A stretch of 64,000 nt of DNA. Source: Anisodus tanguticus (Eukaryota > Streptophyta > Magnoliopsida > Solanales > Solanaceae). Positions 46,380 through 57,979 of this stretch are shown here, one piece after another. The stretch spans positions 39,056,001 through 39,120,000 of the forward strand of contig CM067557.1 of NCBI GenBank assembly GCA_034509755.1, written 5' to 3'. The notes below the pieces were generated by a model. The model had not been told where the DNA came from. It ran no database searches and saw only the letters and a list, made by a program, of their open reading frames with translations. Position 1 is the first letter of the stretch, and each line of letters opens with the position of its first letter. The position numbers and the translations under genes are program-made.

Positions 46380-47735
46380 TTGGGCCCGACTTTCGTAACA
46401 TTGACTCCACGACAGCCCGATAATGCGTGGTATATGGATACATGTGCCACGTCTCACCTCACCAACAATTCTGGTAATCTTCCTCAATTACGAAGTTTAA
46501 ATACTCCACAATCTATTATGGTTGGAAGCGGTCATCGCATTCCAATTCAAGAGTTTGGCTACACACTAACCCCACCACCGCATCCCCACTTATCCCTAAA
46601 TAACGTATGCCCCAAATATTATCAAGAACCTAATCTCCGTTAGAAAATTTGTCACGGATAATTCCGTATCAATCAATTTTGACCTGTTTGGGTTTTCCGT
46701 AACAGACCTACGTACCGGGAAACTCCTTACGAGATGCAACAGTGAGGGGGGAACTCTATCATTTCCTATCCACGCCCTCTGTCAGTGTCACCCCTCCCAC
46801 ATATCTAAATGCCCAAGTCTCTCCTCTCACCGCTTTAGCAACTATCTATCCGTCAACCTGGTACAATAGACTTAGACATCCAGGGGCTCATGTTTTTAAT
46901 TTTCTTTGGAACAATGATTTAATATGTTGTCCTAGTGAAAAATATGCCCAACCGTGTTTTTCTTGCCCTTTAGGCAACACGTTCGCCTCCCTTTTCAGTC
47001 TTCCTTAAGTGTTACGTTTTATCCGTTTGATATTGTTCATGTAGATTTATGGACATATCTTGTTATTAGTTCACTGGGTCATAAATTCTATCTTGTGTTA
47101 TTAGATGACTTTTCTCACTTTCTCTGGATTTACACTCTAAAATTCAAGTCAGAAGTTTTTACCAAGTTTATTGAGTTTCGTAATTTTATCAAAACACAAT
47201 TTGAAAAATTCATTAAATCATTCAAATGTGACAATGATCGTGAGTTTAATAATTTCACGTTTCATAATTTTTGCACCAAGAATGACATGGTCTTTCGTTT
47301 CTCGTTTCCCCATACCTCACCCCAAAATGGAAAATTCTAACAAATCATCTGTACTATCAACAACATGGTTCGTACCCTTCTTTTTATGCCTCTCTCTCCC
47401 CTTCATTCTGGGTTTATGCAGTCAAAATGGTAGCCTATATCCTTAATATTTTACCTACCAGTACTCTTCACAACAAAACCCCTACCAAAATTCTCTACAG
47501 TAGGATCCCGTCTATGACCACCTTAGAATTTTCGGTTGCCTGTGCTATCCAAATCTTGCCTCGACTGCTCCCCATAAATTAGCACCTCGCACCGCTCCTC
47601 GTGTCTTCATCGGTTTTCGCCAGATCATAGGGGCTAACTGTTCTATGACTTGTCTACTCGTAAAATCCACGTCTCTCGTCACGCCACTTTCGATGACACG
47701 ATCTTTCCATTTTTGAATATCTAAAAATTCCAAAA
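46380..47735 (+). pseudogene. copia B protease and integrase remnant
   Basis: Protease motif NAWYMDTCATSHLTNNSGNL has DTC in place of DTG. GAG-pre-integrase shows WYNRLRHPGAHVFNFL and CFSCPLG. Integrase shows FDIVHVDLW, FYLVLLDDFSHFLWIY, FKCDNDREF (where SDNGxEF is usual) and FPHTSPQNGK. The tail carries LRIFGCLCYPN-like sequence around 47525. Stops and frame changes at about 46630, 46745, 46985 and 47340. The protein closely resembles the pol of copia D at 61600-62980. Confidence 0.8.
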
Positions 47736-48021
47736 CACGGATTACATGTTTCTCGATGAGTCAGACCTCTCCCCCATCCTCAGCTCTCTCATCCGCCATG
47801 ACACCACTGTTTCGTCACGACCGAACACACTGCTCCTGCACTGCCAGTTTCCACCGCTGCCGGCTCCCAAATTCTGGCAGCCACTGCCACTACCGGTAGT
47901 CGACTAGTCCAGCATCAGCCAACCACCGCAAGTCCGCCACTGCCACCTACCGATGTCACCTCCGACAGCGTCAGTGCATCACCGTCACCATCTCTTCCTC
48001 AGTCTTTCTCATCTCCGACTG

Positions 48022-48825
48022 CCGGCACCTAGAGATGGCAGTGGATTCTGGACCCGGTCCGAATCCGGTGGATCCAGATCCGTTTTATAGGATATGGATC
48101 TTTAAAATTTGGACCCGACGGATCCAGATCGGACCGGATCCATTTATGACGGATCCAGATATGGATCTGGATCTTGTATTTGAGATCCGTATCCGGTCCA
48201 GATCCGACCCGTGGATCCATTTTTTATTAAATATATTCATAACCTAAAATGTAATTTTATAAGTATTTTCTTAAAATTGCTAAGCACATCATTGCAAGTT
48301 TAATTCTCAAAACAAGTTTAATTTATCTCCGCGTTAACTCAAAAATAAAAAAATAAAGAGGTAACTTCGATAATAAAATAAATGTTATATTAGTGAATGA
48401 CTAACATCTCCATAGACAAGTAGTTAAAATTATATTCACTTCATTTGTGAAGATTTCAAGCACATGCAAGTTCTGCATTGTGGAAATACTAGTCAGCATT
48501 TTCCACAACTATTGTCATTGTCCAACATTTTCAATTAATAGCTCACAATCAAAATGAGACAACGAACAAAATATCTCATATGAACATTTCAAAATTGAAA
48601 CACAGTATACTGTTAGCTAAGTAAAAATCGTTTGTCAGTTCAAAAAAAAATCTTAGCAAGGTTACATTCTTAGCAAGACAATTTTTTTTACATGTGGATC
48701 CAGCGGATTTGGATATTATTTTTATGGACCCGACGGATCTGGATCTGGATATGGATTTAGGTATGAAAAACGGATCTGGTTCTGGATCTAGTAGGTTCCG
48801 ACCTGTTGCCATCCCTACCGGCACC
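48022..48825. mobile_element. Non-autonomous hAT MITE, 788 bp, in copia B
   Basis: Element 48030-48817 has ends TAGAGATGGCA and, in reverse, TAGGGATGGCA, and an exact 8-bp TSD CCGGCACC (48022-48029 and 48818-48825). Both subterminal parts are dense in GGATCCAGATC/GGATCTGGATC repeats; the middle is AT-rich. No transposase. The Asp/Pro-rich short frames here are repeat artefacts. Confidence 0.93.
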
Positions 48826-49023
48826 TCTGGCAGCCGGCACCTCGTCACTGTTCACATCTCCAGTCACCGAAACCCCCATTACCAAATCGTTGTGTCCCCG
48901 CCACTAGACAACACCATAGCCGACCCTCCACTGCACCACCCGTCCCCCACCATACCTTCTGTCACCGGCACACCGCCATCCTATGGGTGTAACCCTAGTT
49001 GGCAAATCAACTAAGTTCCAAAC

Positions 49024-50501
49024 TTAATTGGCATACATTGAGTCCATTCCAGATTTTATGGCTTCTTGCCATCTTTGCGAGTCAATGTCTAACATAGCCT
49101 CGCTGTAGGTTGTAGGTTCATCATCATCAGGAATATCTATCTTATTTTGACTTTCAACAAGGAGATTAAGTCTTTCAGGCTGACGATGAGTCCTAGTGGA
49201 CCTACGGAGTTGGTTATTTTGCGTTTCTGTGGTTCTTGTATTCTGATCATGATAAGGTTCTTGTGTGTTTCCACCACGATGAGAGTTTTCAGGAATATCA
49301 TCTACATGTGTTTCCTGAATAGAAGGATGTACAACCATTGTATCATCTTCCATTGGTTGTGTATGAGAATCTTGCATTTCTGCATCAATCCTCACATCAC
49401 TCACACTGGCTGAAGGCTGTACTCTAAGTAACACACCTTCACCAAATACTCCCACTGAATTCTTGTCTAGGTCATTCGACAAGGATTCAACCTCTATGTT
49501 GCTTTGTAGTTCTTGAATTTCTTCAAGTTCTATCTTATTGTAACTTTGTTCCTTGTAGAAATAGTCTTCCTCAAGGAAAGTTGCATTTCTGGAAACAATG
49601 ACTTTATGTTCTCCAGGAAGATAGAAATAGTATCCTCTCGTTTCCTTAGGATATCCCACAAAGTAACATTTCCCACTTTTATATTCCAACTTGTCGGTAA
49701 GCATCTTCTTTATATATGCAGGGCATCCCCAAGCTCACATATGTGTAAGAGCAGACTTCTTGCCATGCCATATCTCATATGACGTTTTCTCTACTGACTT
49801 TGAAGGAACTCTATTCAGAATATAGATTGAGTTTTGTAAAGCATAGCCCCAAATGTATGTTGGAAGAGCTGAAAAACTCATCATGGATCTGACCATATCC
49901 AATAAGGTTCCATTTCTCCTTTCAGCAACACCATTCATTTGTGGTGTTCCAGGAGGTGTCCATTATGATTGGACTCCATGAAGTTTCAAGTAATCTAAAA
50001 ATTCTCTACTCAAGTATTCACCTCCTCGATCTGATCGAAGAGTCTTGATACTCTTTTCAAGTTGTTTCTCTACTTCTAACTTTTACTCCTTGAATTTCTC
50101 AAAGGCTTCGGACTTGTGCTTCATAAGATACACATATCCAAACCTTGTGAAATCGTCTGTAAAAGTTATGAAGAAGGAAAACCTCCCTTAGCTTGAGTGA
50201 AAAATGGCCCACATATATCTGTATGGACCAACTCAAGTGCCTCTTTGGCCCGCACACCTTTCCCAGAAAGTAGTTTGTTGGTCATCTTTCCTCTCAAGCA
50301 AGATTCACAGTCACCATAGGACTCCAAGTCAAATGGTTCCAGGTAGTCTAACTGTCTTAATATTGTTATCCTTGATTCATTGATATGACCAACTATATAG
50401 TGCCATAAGTAGGTGAGATTTCTTGGATTACTTATTTTAGCTCGTTTGTTTTGCACATTGAGAATTTCACGATTACAATTGAGAATATATAAACCATTCA
50501 C
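49024..50501 (-). pseudogene. copia C pre-integrase, integrase and post-integrase region
   Basis: Frames in order: 50501-50166 (YLWHYIVGHINESRI, CESCLRGKM, LVHTDICGPF), a stop-bearing integrase core, 49938-49735 (MNGVAERRNGTLLDMVRSMM, then WGYALQNSIYILNRVPSKS), and 49704-49024 (FVGYPKETRGYYFYLPGE, SRNATFLEEDY, acidic linker, then RRSTRTHRQPERL and SQRWQEAIKSGMDSMYAN). The last is the very start of reverse transcriptase, where the element is cut. Stops at 49706-49738 and around 50000-50160 break it. Confidence 0.85.
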
Positions 50502-50516
50502 AAGCGGATCATTTCC

Positions 50517-51583
50517 TTAAACAATATCATTAAAAGATAGTATATAACTGCCATTAGCAATATGTGAGGAAAAACCCTCAATGTCTAATATTGGGATGAA
50601 AATAATATTCCTCATAATCGAGGGAACAAAATAACAATTATTAAGTTCTAATGTAAAACCCGAAGGTAAATCTAATCTATAAGTTTCCACACGCTCAGCA
50701 TCTACTCGTGCTCCATTTCCAACGCGTAGGTCCACCTCCCATGGTCTAACCTTTCTGTTGTCCATTAGCCCTTGCACATTATTACAAATGTGTGAGCCAC
50801 ATGTTGTATCCAATACCGAGCAGTGAGAGTTACTTAAAGACATATTAATCTCAATGAAAAACATACATTGTCCAGCAGGTCTAGAAACACCTAGTGTCTT
50901 GTCTCCTCCTGGAGCTGTGCAATCTTTCTTCCAATGCCCTTTCTGCTTGCAGTTAAGGCATACGTCCCTGGCCAACCTAGACTTCTTCTGAACACCTCCT
51001 TTATGTTTCAAGACTGTGGGTTTGGCACTAGACTTACCCTTATTCTTCTTGTTCTTACATTTAGGTTTGAATCTAGTAGATGAGGCCACCATGAGCACAA
51101 TCTTCCCCTTTGAAGTAGATGATTCATAAGTCTTTAGCATGTTGTGAAGTTCTGGAAGATTCACCATGGTTCCATTCATGTTGAAGTTCACAATGAAATT
51201 CTCAAACGAATCAGGAAGCGAATTCAAAATCAGGTTAACAAACACATTTCGGGGCAGCTTCGTTCCAATCGAAGACAACCTTTCTATCAACCCAATCATC
51301 TTCAGAACATGACCAGACACTTGGCCCCCATCATTCAACTTACATTTGAAGAGGTCTCTCAATAGCTCATACTCCATAGTCTGAGACTGTGAATCATAAA
51401 GACTCCTCAAATGTTCTAGCATCTCATAGGGGGCCATGTTCTCATGCTGCCTCTGTAACTCTACAGTCATGGAGGACAACATGACACACTGTGCCGAGGT
51501 AGCATCATCCAAATGTTTCTGATAAGCAACCTTGTCAAACAAAGCATACTCAACAGACTTTTCATCAGGAACTTGTGGAACGG
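50517..51583 (-). pseudogene. copia C gag (C-terminal part), zinc knuckle and protease
   Basis: About 340 open residues: capsid (YEMLEHLRSLYDSQSQTMEY, HVLKMIGLIERL, LILNSLPDSFENFIVNFN), basic linker (KPKCKNKKNKGKSS), knuckle CLNCKQKGHWKKDC (CX2CX4HX4C), and a protease site changed to VLDTTCGSHIC (D-T-T-C where D-T-G/C is usual). The frame continues to 50517. The N-terminal 42 or so residues lie on the far side of the hAT-like insert at 51592-52402. Confidence 0.85.
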
Positions 51584-52410
51584 CTGTGTCTGGGTCGGGT
51601 GTCTTTTTATTTTTTCTGCTTGCCCGACCCTGACCCTATTTTTTTTTAAAATTTCCGACCCTGGCCCTGACCCTTCGGGGACCTACGGGTCATGGGTCGG
51701 CCATGACCCGTCGGAAGGGGGACAGAATTTGGCGGGCCGGGTCGGGGATTTTTTAAAAAAATTAAATTTCCAAAACTGAAATTGACATTCACACCTACAC
51801 TATCATGAAATTTCGACGTTGAAATCTATTGTGTATCGTGAGATGTTTACTAAAGAAAAAGGAAAATTCGAAATCGATTTGGGGGAAAACACAAATTGAT
51901 TGGGAAAACGGACGTTTTTCTAAAAATTGGCTGTGCCAAACCTCCTTCGGAAGTTTGACCGGCCCCGTCTCGAAAAAATACGCAAAATAATTATTTTTTG
52001 GTAAAACGGACATCAAGCGCAGAGTTATGACCATTTAAAGTTTCACCAATTTACAACTACTTTCTCTCCCTACATTATACTTCCGTGATATTAACTGAAC
52101 GACTAATAATCAGCTACCGTTTTTATCTTATTTTATGTCCAGCTCAATGTATATTAGAGCAATACATATATTATAAAAATATGCATTATATCACTTAAAT
52201 ATTAATGGCAAAAATATATATAAGTACAAAATAAATATTAATGAAGGAAAAATAATATAAATTATATTTAAAAAAATGCGGGTCGGGGTCGGGTTGGACA
52301 GGTAAAATATTTTGACCCTAGCCCGACGCTACATAAGATCGGGTCCCCGATTTTTCGGGTCGGGTCGGGCCGGGTGGGTCCCGACCCGTTGGACAGGTCT
52401 AGTTGTGTCT
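51584..52410. mobile_element. hAT-like non-autonomous insert in copia C gag
   Basis: The gag frame is broken between ...EYVLDT (right) and VPQVPDEKSVEYA... (left). The insert 51592-52402 is flanked by CTGTGTCT and TTGTGTCT (7 of 8 identical), as for hAT. The right end in reverse reads TAGACCTGTCCAACGGGTCG. The left end starts directly at GGGTCGGG, so its outer 16-18 bases are missing or altered. Both subterminal parts are rich in GGGTCGG/CCCGACCC units. No transposase. Confidence 0.8.
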
Positions 52411-52529
52411 AACACATACTCAATTTTCTCTTGTCTTAGTACCAAACGCAAATTATGCAACCAGTCTGGATAATTAGCTCCAGTCAACTTATTAGTCTCA
52501 ACCAAGCATTTCAATGACAGATTCGACAT
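52404..52529 (-). pseudogene. copia C gag N-terminus
   Basis: MSNLSLKCLVETNKLTGANY and then PDWLHNLRLVLRQEKIEYVL is the standard start of a copia gag (L-x-G-x-N-Y/F-x-x-W). It runs into the hAT-like insert after VLDT. The ATG at 52529 is the natural gag start. Confidence 0.85.
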
Positions 52530-54314
52530 TTTAAATAATATGAAGAATTAGATAGACTGAAATTAAATCAAATATAATTTCTATGAACACATTCGTTAAC
52601 TAATTAACATGGCCTTTAGTTTAATTAACTCCCATTATTCTAACATATTCTACGACCGCATGGAAGTATACAGACTCATATCAAATATGATCATAATGTG
52701 CCAAGATCCAAGTTCATACTGTCTCCGCGTTTGCTAGGGCTGATAACTTCAACAGTACAACCTGTTATGTCTCCAAACCAATTACAAACAATTTACAACT
52801 CTTGGTTTGACCGACTGTTCTAAACAATCGATCTGAGCCCTTAGATTATTCCGACACTAGGGCGTCAAGACATAACTAAGTAAGTCGACCCCATTATGCG
52901 ACTGCAATCGTGCATCTAAGCAAGTTTGGCCTCGTAGAGCAAAAGCTCGGGCGTAAATACTCACAAAGTTTTCTCACTCGCTACTGCAAACAGATGCATC
53001 TATGAAGAGTCTGAGTCCTCGTAGACTTAGAGCAAACACTAAGGTGTAAATACTCTTATAGCCGAAAAGGATTTTGCACTCATTCAATTATAACGGACGA
53101 CGCGTGGATTCCAAATCAGACTTATATTAAATTGGAGAACATTTTAATCTGGATTTTATCAAGATTCTTATTACGCGTGCTAGATCAAATAGAGCACATA
53201 TTGGGCGCCGCTTACCCAAACATGATTTAATGCGTCCGACAAATACTAGGCGCCGCCTACCCAGACATATATAATGCAGACTCTATACTAATTATTTAAA
53301 TGACAATCAATTAAACAATTATGAGAAAATAATTAATTCAAGCGCATATTATCAAATAACATAATAAATAACAATAATCGTGAGATAATTAATTTGTTTC
53401 AATTTAGAAAACATTTAAAACTCAATTTTCAATTTTCGGAATTTTCTGCCCATCCAAACAATCCCTTAACAATTCTGAAATTTAAAAAAAATCCAGGGAC
53501 CATTATGTAATTTCCGGAAACTTAAATGAATTACAGATCTGCCCCAGGGACCAAATCTGCTTTTTTGAAATTTACAGAGTTGTCCAGGGCCCAAATCTGC
53601 TTTTCTGAAGTTTACAGATTTGTCCCAAAGACTAAATCTACTGATTTTAAAACCATTTAAAATCCAGAAAATGACTCAAGGACTAATTTGCAATTTCCAA
53701 AACTTAAAATATTTTCAGATTTGCCCAGGGACCATTTTGCAATTTTAAAACCCTAATTTTAATTGCCAATATGTCCCAGGACTATTTCAAATTCTCAAAA
53801 TAATCCAACCTCAAATCAAATTTAGGGATTCATTTTCGGGGCAAAATTGACGAAATTAAACACCACCGATCGACACCCCACATCGGGCCGAACTCACCGG
53901 TGGTTTTTAATCACCGGTTCACGGCCTATGGTGGCCGAAAAGGTGCCGCCGCCCTTTTCCTGACCTCCTCGCCGTGAACCACCACCACTGGTTGATGCCC
54001 CTCGTCGGGACGATCACGCCGGTGGTCTTAAACCACCGTTTGTCGGTGCGTGGTGGCCGGAAACGGCCCCGCCACCGGTTCACCCATTGTTTTTTTGGCA
54101 AAAGAGTTAGCAAAGGTACATAAAGCCCGATCTAGCCAATGAGCAAGCATGTCCGCTTTTTATTCAATATCTTTCTTAACACCTGGAAAATTATATGCCT
54201 TATATTCTGATTTTCTGATTTTGATATTCCGAAAATTAATTTTAAAATTGAAACAATTAATTTTCCCACATAATCGTTATTACTGATTATCGTATAATTA
54301 TTAAACCATCCTGA
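52530..54314 (-). other. copia C untranslated leader with short tandem repeats
   Basis: A 1.8-kb region without ORFs between primer site and gag. 53480-53790 contains about six variants of a CCAGGGACCA(A/T)(A/T)TTTGCAATTT-like unit with period near 55. At 53205-53265 GGCGCCGC(T/C)TACCCA occurs twice. 53870-54090 is GC-rich with repeated CACCGGT and GGTGGCCG motifs. Such long leaders are common in large copia elements. Confidence 0.6.
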
Positions 54315-54326
54315 GCTCTGATACCA
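54315..54326 (-). promoter_or_regulatory. Primer-binding site of copia C
   Basis: The plus strand has GCTCTGATACCA, i.e. TGGTATCAGAGC on the minus strand, complementary to initiator tRNA-Met and one base from the LTR edge at 54328. Confidence 0.9.
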
Positions 54327-54327
54327 C

Positions 54328-55900
54328 TGTAGGTATTTGTTGGGTTCGTAAACAAGTAGTAAGCACAACATAAGTTTAAAATTTATTACCCAACAACAAT
54401 CCTGACATAGCTTATGCGATAATCATGTTGTAAACATGATAAAAGAAAACTTACAGGTTTTCGTACGCGAGATTCAACACTAAGGTATCCACGCGATTTG
54501 TTTCCTCGATTGCAAGATCTAACTATAGTGTATTTCCTACTCAAGAAAGCTAGAAAATCTTGCTTTAGAAACTGAGAAGTTATTTTCTATCTGCCTATAA
54601 TTATGGGGTATGTGTTGTATATATAGGAGTTCAGGACAAAACATAAACATATATAAAACAGGAAAACCTGGGCCCATATTAATGTTCCGTGGACCAGCCC
54701 AACTGGTCCACTTCACACAGCCAAAGTGGACGTCCAAGCTCCCATTTTGGGCCAATAATTTCTGGCCCAATTGGTTCCCTGTATTTGTCCGAGTACCCAT
54801 ATAATATATCCAACACATTTAATTAAATCTGAAATTCAATTCGACTTAATTAAATAATTTCTATCAAATAGAAATATTCCATAATTATTATAAATTAAAT
54901 ATCTCGATTCTCAATCGAATATTTAATACTTTCTCAATACACTCTTAGATTGAAGAAACAATCGCATATAGTGTGACCCTATAGGCCTTCAAATATCGAC
55001 ATTAATCTAATTAAGGTCCATGCGAAACTCCTAAAATGCGTCGTATGACAAACTCAATATGTGAAGTACGTTTACATGAATCCAGCAAACTTAACCTTTA
55101 TGCGGAACTATAAATCCCTTTTATTCACGACACACTCGATTAAGCTTAGGATTTGCCAAGTGTCTATCCAAATGGCTTAATCACTTTATCTCACATTTAT
55201 TAGTTGACAACTACTAGACCATATTCTAAATATATCTCTTGCACTGGCAAGTGACTTTAGTCAACCTAATAACATTGAGAAGTTGAGTGCTCTCTCGAAT
55301 TTCCAATCGAGGAATGAATCCTATTCTTGGTTCAACTACCACCTTGATTTACATCCTGATGCATCCAACACAAGCCATATCTTATTCAGAAGGAGTTTAA
55401 GCTTAGAACTTGGTCAAAATACATCATTCTGTAAACAAGGTGCGTATTGACCTCAAGTCAAATGACATTTATATTCCACACGCCGACAACACTATAGACA
55501 TGTATAACAAATAGTTTATTGACAGGGTATACCAATACTTCTCCAAAGTATCCATGTGTGCATCACGAGTAACCATTACTCGTAGTTGTGAGTCACTCTA
55601 CATTCTCCAAGAATGTGATGCAGACCACATGTCGACTTATAGCATATCATCGATATCCCATTCTCGATGATCATTAGTCGATGCTATTTTGAGAGTTACG
55701 TTCTATCATTAATATCTCACTCTATTAATGACAACGTAAGCTCAAGGGATGCACATATATGAATAATTGCAAACAATCAAACAATAATTCAATAATTGCA
55801 AATGACATAAATATTAATCTCATTAATAATACGAACGTGTTCAAGTACATTTTTGTCCCTAATATAGATTGTCCCTAGGACATACATACTTTCAATAACA
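54328..55900 (-). repeat. 5' LTR of copia C, 1573 bp
   Basis: On the minus strand it starts TGTTATTGAAAGTATG (55900) and ends ACCTACA (54328). Edges are confirmed by alignment with the solo LTR at 27290-29925. The TATA region is probably near 54800 (minus strand ATATATTATATGGG). No coding content. Confidence 0.9.
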
Positions 55901-57470
55901 TTTGAAACCAAACCGAACCACCTGATAAGCACCTCTAGTTCGAGTCTCAGAATGAAAAAAAATCATTCTATCTTTTTGGCCTTGCGTATCTCAAAATCGA
56001 ACTAATCAAAAAATTCAATAGAGATACCGAACATAGAATGAGAAAAAATTAGGGGCCCTAAAATTTTAGAGCCTAAAGCGCTCGCTTCAGTTGCTTGGAC
56101 CTCTGGCCGGCCTTAATTAAAGTTTAGTTTTAGAGACTAATTTCGTTAAACCATGCCACTGTCCGTCGGTCCAAGTGCTAGAAATAGTTTCTAAGCTAGG
56201 TAACATATTTCCCTCGTGCTTAACAAAAATTTCCTCACTTTAAAGTCCACACATCATTTCTGCTTTGTGGTCGAACAACTTGTTGCGCAGAGTTGGTGGC
56301 ATTGCACCAAGGATGAGGTTGGGGATGAGTCATGAGCGACTTTTAGTCACTTTATTATTTGACGATCGCGTACCCTTGTGTTTGGCCGCAACAAATTAAA
56401 GTGCTTCCTATCAATAGTTAAGTATACTATATGCATAGATTTGTTCACGAACCAAACATCCACACAAAGAAAAGTATACACTAAATAAATCGATGTGTTA
56501 GGGTGTGCAAACAAAAATTTCACATTGACATACATTGGAAAGAAAAAGTTATATATAAGATGTGTAATATTTTTAATGGTGTAATGTCTTTTGAGAAAAA
56601 ATGTGCAATCACAGTCGCCTCTAGTGGATAGGAAGGTGAGGCTTAAACCTTATTACAAGTCAAATTATGACGATGAGCTGACATCACTTGTACAAAATTT
56701 CGTGTACGCCACTGATTAATATGATGATGATGATGGCGTTGGGGGGACGAATCTCGTCCGCTTCCAATGGATAGGGGGTAAGGCTTAGGAGATGTCGGAG
56801 GCCTTAGACCCGCTCTCTTGTCGTGATTCGGCTTTCTATAGCAAAACATATCACCTTATTGTCCATGACAACAATATTAGGTATTATAATGAACATTAAA
56901 AAACAAAGAAAAAGTTGTGATCTTCATAAGTAAAATCTTGACCTTGAAGGAGTAGTTTGAAGCAGTTGGATTCGGTAGAACTCAGTGTATCTGTCCGAAC
57001 CTTATATGTACAAAAACAAATATAAATAATTATTAATAAAACCCCATATTACAATTCATATATATACTAATCCATGCGTAGTTTTGTAACCAAATTTACT
57101 TGCACCGAGTGTTTACCAAACTAATATAACTTATCATGATTAAGTGATTTAATGAAATTAAAGTACATATTAATTATATCAATCATGATCAAGTAAAAGA
57201 ACTCTATATTCAAACACATATGGATTGACTTTGTATAAACACCTAGTGCGAATAAATATTTATCGAACTTGATATTTAATTCATATCAAAATATTTTTAT
57301 TATTTTAACAAATTTCCAAAGTGACATGCTGGTCGTCACAACAAGCAACTTGTACATTTTTCAAAAGTAGAATATTGTTGACTAATTGATTGTTTATAAA
57401 AAAAAAAATCCCCTATATCTTCACAAACTTGATATTGTCTCCATTAGAAAAGCCTCCCGTCCAATTACCA
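55901..57470. other. Spacer, no gene recognised
   Basis: AT-rich with several short frames, e.g. 56643-56849 minus with a His5 run. None has recognisable domains. Confidence 0.5.
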
Positions 57471-57746
57471 AAGGGTATTTGTCCAAATATTATTCAAATT
57501 GAATAATTTTATCCTCAGTAATACTTTAAGTAGGTGTCTAGCCATAGATTCCATATAATTTCACTTTTATTTAAAATTTATGCGGTTAAAATTGAAGATA
57601 AAACTATATGTTGGGAGATTTTGCTCTATGGTACTTTATAAAGCGAGACTAGTGCCAAGCCTTTCAATAATTCAACTAGAAATCTGAAAATCCCAACCAA
57701 ATTACGATTTTGTTGAAGATCCCCAAGTTGACAATATTGCCCCGTA

Positions 57747-57959
57747 CTATCCTTTATACGTCCCGGACAATTTGTCTCCCAAGATAAAACAAAGAATGGA
57801 ACCCTTGAGCAAAGGAAACTCAAGAGCTACCGTGAAGAATATTGAGTAACGAAATGATGCTGGTTGTAGGAAGAAGATTTTTTTTCGTTGTGTATTTTCG
57901 TGCATATCAAGTGTGCTCAACAATGGTGTAAGAGCCGCGCTCGAAAACGATGCGGCCAT
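57747..57959 (-). CDS. Orphan first-exon candidate with transit-peptide-like N-terminus
   Basis: The minus-strand frame starts MAASFSSAALTPLLSTLDMH and goes on to RKKIFFLQPASFRYS. The start is rich in Ser, Ala and Thr with few acidic residues, as in plastid transit peptides. GGTAGCTC at about 57830 could be a donor. No downstream exon with known homology follows within 2 kb. It may be a gene remnant or a chance ORF. Directly upstream (plus-strand right) lies copia LTR-like DNA. Confidence 0.25.
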   Translation of the reverse strand: MAASFSSAALTPLLSTLDMHENTQRKKIFFLQPASFRYSIFFTVALEFPLLKGSILCFILGDKLSGTYKG

Positions 57960-57979
57960 TATGGGGAGTAAAGACTAAA

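Larger units (their letters stand above)
46288..49010 (+). mobile_element. Ty1/copia fragment B, plus strand, no LTR seen
   Basis: A truncated copia polyprotein: protease, GAG-pre-integrase, integrase, post-integrase, then a Ser/Pro/Thr-rich linker (about 47760-49000) interrupted by a hAT MITE at 48030-48817. Gag, reverse transcriptase, RNase H and both LTRs are absent. It begins just after the hAT element and ends where minus-strand copia C begins. Confidence 0.8.
49020..55900 (-). mobile_element. Ty1/copia element C, minus strand, one LTR, gag split by a hAT-like insert
   Basis: Right to left: 5' LTR 55900-54328, primer-binding site, a long leader (54314-52530), gag start (52529-52404), hAT-like insert (52402-51592), rest of gag, zinc knuckle and protease (51583-50517), pre-integrase and integrase (50501-49735) and post-integrase (49704-49024), ending at the start of reverse transcriptase. 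Reverse transcriptase, RNase H and the 3' LTR are missing; at about 49015 it abuts copia B. Long frames remain, so it is among the better preserved elements here. Confidence 0.88.

Noticed and set aside
48029..48247. Asp/Pro/Ile-rich frames on both strands
   Set aside because: Read through GGATCC-type MITE repeats; no start context or domain.
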